Assembly: GCA_001600455.1 (NCBI GenBank) | Contig: BCKC01000010.1 | Span: 1,494,556-1,558,555, forward strand | Reading direction: 5' to 3' | DNA length: 64,000 nucleotides | From: Endocalyx cinctus | Taxonomy: Eukaryota > Ascomycota > Sordariomycetes > Amphisphaeriales > Apiosporaceae | Shown here: positions 58,770-64,000 of the stretch, piece by piece | Layout: every line of letters begins with the position of its first letter | Numbering within the stretch: position 1 is the first letter of the stretch | The notes under the pieces: generated by a model | Seen by the model: only the letters and a program-made list of their open reading frames with translations | Databases searched by the model: none | Told to the model about the DNA's origin: nothing | Translations under genes and position numbers: made by a program

Positions 58770-61700
58770 GCGCTTTAGTATGTTTTGACCTGACGATCTT
58801 TGGTGGGCTGTCTATATGTTAACGGCAGGACAGCATAAGTTGTTTCAATGAATTCGGGAATAACAGTTTCGATCAATTTCCTCGCCCTTCTCATTAAGAG
58901 ATGTCACCAATTTTCTTAGCGAGCTTTCCATTCGACGGGTCCTTGCGGAACTATTTCTCGCGATCTATATCATTCAATCACCTTATCATATATCAACCTC
59001 GATCATTTTGGGACTAATGCTGTGCTGTTGAACTAGCCTAGCCGGCCCCCCTTTTTGAAGGCTTAGTCTAGTTTACTCCCGTTTCTCTCTCAGCATTTCC
59101 TGCCCCGTCTATACAGGCCAAGCAGCTCTCCCACTATATGCCCCGCTCCAACCAAGACACTTCTGACCTAACCCGTCCACAGCACTTGCGGCGGGCGTGG
59201 TTGCTTTCGCTTTCTTGTAGATGCTTACTCCAAATTATCATGTAAATAGAACTTTTTTTCCTTTTCACTTTCTTTTCATATTTCCTTATTCCCTCAGTCC
59301 GTTACATATTTATACATATTTTAGAGGGACCTCTATGGTGGTGTTTGTCTTGGGAATCGTGGATCTAGGTATTGGTAGAAATCACGAAGGGTTACAATAA
59401 AATGTCATATTATTTATTCTGGACACTCGTTTTAAACTTTGAAATGACCTTGTCGCCATGGTAACCTAGTTTTTTATTCCCTCGTTTTTGCGCAGACTAT
59501 TGCGGGGTGCGTGATGATGAGGTGACGACGTCTCTGGTGTACGCCACGTGAAGCTCTATCTGATTATAGGATAAGTCCTTTCTCCAGGGGTACATTTTCG
59601 AGTATGAACGAAAGCGCACTTCATTTCTTCCATTAAGAACTAACCCATCATAGACTTTTGGGTAGTCTTACTGCCTAATTCCATATCTCGGGTATAAAAT
59701 ACTCGCTGTTACGCAGGTCTCTTCCGACACGTCTAGACAAAAGGCACAACAAGCAAAAATGCAGGGCACGTAAGCCATATATATGCAGTCATATATGCAA
59801 GTCTTTAATAAATATTAAATGTTGATAATATATTGTTTCTATCCTCATCTGTGCACACTATTGCACTATTGGTGTACTTGGGGGGATGGTTTTTACTGGA
59901 TGATTTTGAAGTCCATCATAGCCAAAAGAGACCCAGGTCGTTGTGGGTATTCAATAGGTAATTAACATGAAACCGGCATGCTAAAGGACATGGGCGAATT
60001 CTAATTCAAGAGCCAGGCAATGCATATTCCGGGTTATACATAGCCTAGAGACACGGTGAAGAGAACGTAGGTAGGTCAGGCCGATGGTAATTACCTGGAA
60101 AGCAGAGCGACGGGGTGGTGGAAGTGGATATTATCGAGGCTTGTCTAATAGCCAGTACCCATCCGCTACTACCCTGATGCGAAGCAATACCGGTTTCTTT
60201 TTTCCCACTCACGGTAAAAGTGAAGTTAAAGGGAAAAAGCACTCGTACGATAGACGAGGCATACGAGGTAACTATGGCATGCGGTAAAGTGTTACCTACT
60301 CACCGGTTGGGAGGGCGCGTAAGAATTACGCAATAAGAATGCTCGTCGCAATTTATATCTATATAAATACGTATGCAACATTTTAGCATACCACGTGTGG
60401 ACGGCTGAAAATTTAATGTTGAGTGACGGTTGGATTGATTAAAACGTGGTTAGTTATTGAGGGTCGGGCCATGGCAATATAATCAACACGTGCGGTCGAT
60501 GCAGCCGAGAACCTAGGATAAGTATGCTTTTTATGCGTGCTGGGCGGCAGGGTCGAATAACTACACCCCGGCTGATTCTGAGCGCCTGGATGATATTGGA
60601 CCCGCAAGCGTTGCGGGATGCGGACGTGTCGATGATTGATATGTTACTACTTTTTTTACCTGGTTCGAATTGACTCAATTGCATCTAACGGCACTCGTAT
60701 GTGATCGATCTGACCCAAAGAGTAGCGAGAAGCGAGTATTATTTACCCGTCCTTGGATTTTTCCCTCGGTGTTACGTCGACAAGGTACGGACGGCCCACC
60801 GCAGTTGGGTATTGCACCCTCAAAACGAAGAGAGGGAAGAAGAAAAGAAAACAACACAAAGTGCAAAAGGGTACCGGGACCTTACTGGCTGATCTACGCA
60901 TATATGTGTCATTAGGGTAAGTTTTCGTTTGGAAGAGAACTAATACGCTATTACGATTTCTTCCGTATTTCCCGTGTTGGCGCTAAAGCACGAGAGGCAC
61001 GCATGTACATGTATGCTGGGTTTAGCTGCTGCAAAAACGTGTATAAATTCCACTATACAGATCTGACAGTTAGTGGAGCTTCAATTTTTGGAAAGTCTGC
61101 AACCTGAAAAGCTTCTAGAAGGTTAAATAGAAAATCTGGAAGAAAATCCGTTTTCCGGCATCGAGATCCCAACCCAGAGCGCTAACTCCAAGCGAGGAAC
61201 ACAATATCCGTTTGAGTGTGACATCGCTTCTCCTGTTTCTGGGTCGTGCGTAAAGACTTGGCATTTATTTCATCACTGATAAAGAAGAAGAAAAAAACCA
61301 TCTTCAATGAGACTCAGTTATCGGCTGATGAGAAATATCTGAAAAGAGCAGTGAGATTAACCTTTTCTCTTCCCTAAGAAAGGAAAGGATTGATGAATGC
61401 GGTTGATTATTTACGCGAGATGTGGAATTGCTGTAAAGAGATCTGCACCTTTGGTTGATGGCGAGAAAAAGGTTAACGTTCCATTAACCATGTAGGAAAA
61501 TATTTGGTGCAAAGGTTACATATGATGTTTTCTCGTTTTTTTTTTCTTCTTCCTCAATCGTTTTCGCTCAATTGCAGATTGATTAACCCTGGAGATACAG
61601 TCGACATTACTATAATTAAAGTGCTGGATTATCAAACCTCTCGCCGGCTGTTCATATGCGCCCACCTGCATAAGTACATAGGATTTCAATACAAGGCGAG

Positions 61701-63056
61701 CTGAATTAGCCTACACAATACCGCAGGGGGTGTAGCAGAAGTGAGATGCGAATTTCGGGCGGGTACCTTATCTGAAATGAATCTAGATATTTCTGTGCGT
61801 TTTCAAATTGCAGCGCGTCTTACTTCTAGCCAAAGATCTTCATTTTATGGAATGTAAAGGTTCGCCTGGAACTATAGCTATAGTAGGTGTATGAATGAGC
61901 ATCTCTAGTTGTTTACCATAGTCACGAGGACAAAAGGTTCGCCGCAATCTCTTCCCTTGCATGAAATCATTGATATCATCATTCTTATGGAGGCTGCTAC
62001 TAAGTCGTAACCCCACAGCCCTGGGAACATTCATGATTCTTATTTCAGGGATTCTCCGAATAAAAGCACGGGATTTATAGTGCATATCATGTCTTTGAAT
62101 CCCTCGTGGGTTTTCCTCAACGTGCGTAGACGGTAGCTGTACATATTGACAAGGACAAGTTTTGCCCCTCCAAAAACCCTTGTATAATACCACCCCAGAT
62201 TATATGTAAGCGTTCAGTAAGAACCAATCACGACGTCATATTGATCGAGTTATAATCTACCGTATTATAGTGTTTCTCCACCTCCATGTAATGTCACCCA
62301 TTTTCTCCGCCCTTTACCTAAATAATCCATCCAATTCCCGCGCATCTTTGTTAAGGTGAGGAAAAAAGGACCAAATTAAAACGCATGTTCCCTATGGGCC
62401 GTTGGCTGTTTGCCATCTAGGTTTTTTATTTTCACATAACCGTACCATGGAACCGCGGCACGTAGGCCAAGTAAAATAAACCCGTGGGAAGCGCTCGAAA
62501 GGAACCTCATAATCGCTGACTTGCCCTCATTAGAAGCCAATGTGACACCATGATAATATTACATTGCAACAATAACACATGCAAGATTCGATACGGGTCA
62601 TCCTGAACAAAAAAAGAAACTAACTAGCCCCCGGTAACTTGACGGCTTTCCCTTCCCTTGTAGTTCCTTTTTATAAACTTTGTTGTTATTGTTGCAATGT
62701 CGCATCAAACGTGCCGGGCCAAGTCCACGATTTCTGGTTCAGCGTGGGGAGGCCCTGATGGGGGAAGAATTCAAAAAGGGAAGAGATTATATCATATATG
62801 AGAAGCATTAAGCTCTACTGCACCGGAGCTTTGAACCGAAACTTGAATAATTATGTCTTGTCGCTAAGAGGAGGAAAATTAAAATAAAACCAAATTTCCG
62901 CGACCCTTACCACTATTCCGTTCCTCTATTTCCCTTCCCTTCCCTTTCCACCTTTCTCATATTAAATTGAAGCAAATAAGGAAAAAAAAGAAGGATTTAC
63001 AAGAGGCTTTTTTTTTCCCTTGTTTTTCTAAAAAGAAGGGTCGGGATATTAGAGAA
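58770..63056. other. Intergenic region of 4.3 kb, one possible orphan first exon
   Basis: No complete gene found. At 59693 there is GGTATAAAATAC, and 67 bp downstream CAAAAATGCAGGGCAC followed directly by GTAAGCC (59755-59778) looks like a promoter, ATG and splice donor, but I found no downstream exon. Poly-T and poly-A tracts are common. Tandem CCCTT/CCTTT runs (62923-62955) lie just upstream of the carboxylesterase gene. Confidence 0.45.
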
Positions 63057-64000
63057 ATGGCTATCGGGTGGATTTTCGGCGCGATCTGCGCCTTTCTCCT
63101 CGCATTAGTCCGTGCGGCTCCTCCTTCGCCTCCTCACCTTTCTCCTCACCCTCCTCCTCACCCTCCTCCTCACCCTCCTCTTCCGCCGTCCACCGCTCCT
63201 TATAACTCGTCGCGCGACGGGCTAGACGTGGATCTAGGTTATGCGATATATACGGGTACTACTAATGATACAACTAAACTCAATACGTGGCTCGGGTAAG
63301 AATCGCCTTTTTCTTTTCTCGAAATACTTTTCATACTGTAAAGAAGTTCCAAGGTCATCGGATGAGGGAGGAAAGAAGGAGGGGAAATTCTGAGAGGGGG
63401 CATAGTCAGGCTGGAAAAGTGCGCGCGCACATGTGTGCGTGTGAGAAAGAGAGAAATAGGTCTTTTGCTGACGCGACGCGACTTTTTTTCTAAAATGCTT
63501 CTTCTGCAGAATTCGATACGCAGCCGCACCCGTAGGAAATCTGCGATGGCAGCCTCCCCAGTTACCACCGGTCGACCGAAACAAGGTCGAAGCCTCGACC
63601 TTTGGCCCCAATTGCCCTCAGGGCTACCCAGGCCAGTCGATTCTACCGTACACGGTCGGAAACGAGGACTGCCTCTTCCTCAACATCTACGCGCCGGTGG
63701 ATGTGCCTCCCGAGGGACTACCGGTGCTGATGTGGATTCACGGCGGCGGCTACGGCTTCGGCTTGGGCGCCCAGGACATGAGCGATCTCATCGGCGCCAA
63801 TGATAACAAGTTCGTGGGCGTGAGCATTCAATATAGAGTGAGTCAAAGAAAAAGAACAATCACGCGACTGGGTTTCAGCAGATGGGGAGTTATTAAGTGG
63901 TGGGCGGCGTCAGGAGTAGAATTGATGTCGAGATGGGGATAATAAAATATGCTCACATCCTCGACTTATAGTTAGGCGCTTTCGGCTTTCTCTCTTCGGA
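63057..64000 (+). CDS. Secreted type-B carboxylesterase/lipase, partial
   Basis: Serine hydrolase of the alpha/beta fold. Visible exons are 63057-63295, 63510-63837 and 63972 to the window end; introns are 214 and 134 bp. The ATG at 63057 gives a signal peptide (AICAFLLALVRA). It is followed by an unusual His/Pro-rich linker of about 24 residues (PHPPPHPPPHPP) built from a 12-bp DNA repeat. The esterase domain follows: IRYAAAPVGNLRWQPPQLP, then FGPNCPQGYPG, EDCLFLNIYAP, and PVLMWIHGGGYGFG with the oxyanion-hole HGGG. The last exon starts LGAFGFLSS, the segment ahead of the nucleophile elbow. The catalytic Ser, acid and His lie beyond the window, so integrity cannot be judged. Confidence 0.9.

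Noticed and set aside
1..64000. CRISPR arrays, bacterial operons or origins
   Set aside because: The window is eukaryotic with spliced genes; no regularly spaced direct repeats with unique spacers are present.

Overview
The window is nuclear DNA of a filamentous ascomycete (Pezizomycotina). The evidence is genes broken by short GT-AG introns (mostly 48-90 bp) with CTRAY branch points, and fungal families such as AIM24, berberine-bridge-like oxidases, LysM/CBM18 proteins, DUF3176 and GFA proteins. A Sordariomycete-like fungus is a guess, not a conclusion. All products and exon structures below were read by eye from translations and splice signals; no database search was possible.

Layout. 1-4.4 kb is intergenic. 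4.4-11.5 kb holds a secreted ascorbate-oxidase-type multicopper oxidase, a two-span membrane protein and a monocarboxylate-type MFS transporter. 13.6-14.9 kb is the mitochondrial gene AIM24. 15.9-26 kb is an accessory stretch: a small secreted protein, a secreted FAD oxidase, a PIP-kinase-like protein, a retroelement integrase scrap, a frameshifted cytochrome P450, a 5'-truncated enoyl reductase and a DUF3176 membrane protein. 26-32 kb is AT-rich and holds a decayed chitinase-like C-terminal fragment divergent from an intact LysM/CBM18 gene. 32-41.9 kb has one RRM-like gene, then about 9 kb with no recognisable gene but several tandem repeats. 41.9-50 kb returns to conserved genes: a GFA-domain enzyme, tRNA-Lys(CUU) and a large Sec7/PH Arf-GEF. 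50-64 kb is sparse: a MITE-like sequence, a GC-rich pseudogene island, a DUF2237 gene, a secreted four-repeat Kex2-type precursor (58.4 kb) and the start of a secreted type-B carboxylesterase that runs off the window.

How they fit. The P450 and enoyl reductase are both broken, lie about 170 bp apart (P450 end to fragment end), and look like the remains of a secondary-metabolite locus. The LysM/CBM18 gene and the fragment beside it look like a chitin-binding/chitinase pair that lost one member. The most promising unexplained system is the repeat precursor at 58425-58769: signal peptide, four tyrosine-rich repeats ending in dibasic sites, and synonymous divergence between repeats, which is the plan of a Kex2-processed peptide or dikaritin-type RiPP precursor. 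No modification enzyme is visible next to it.
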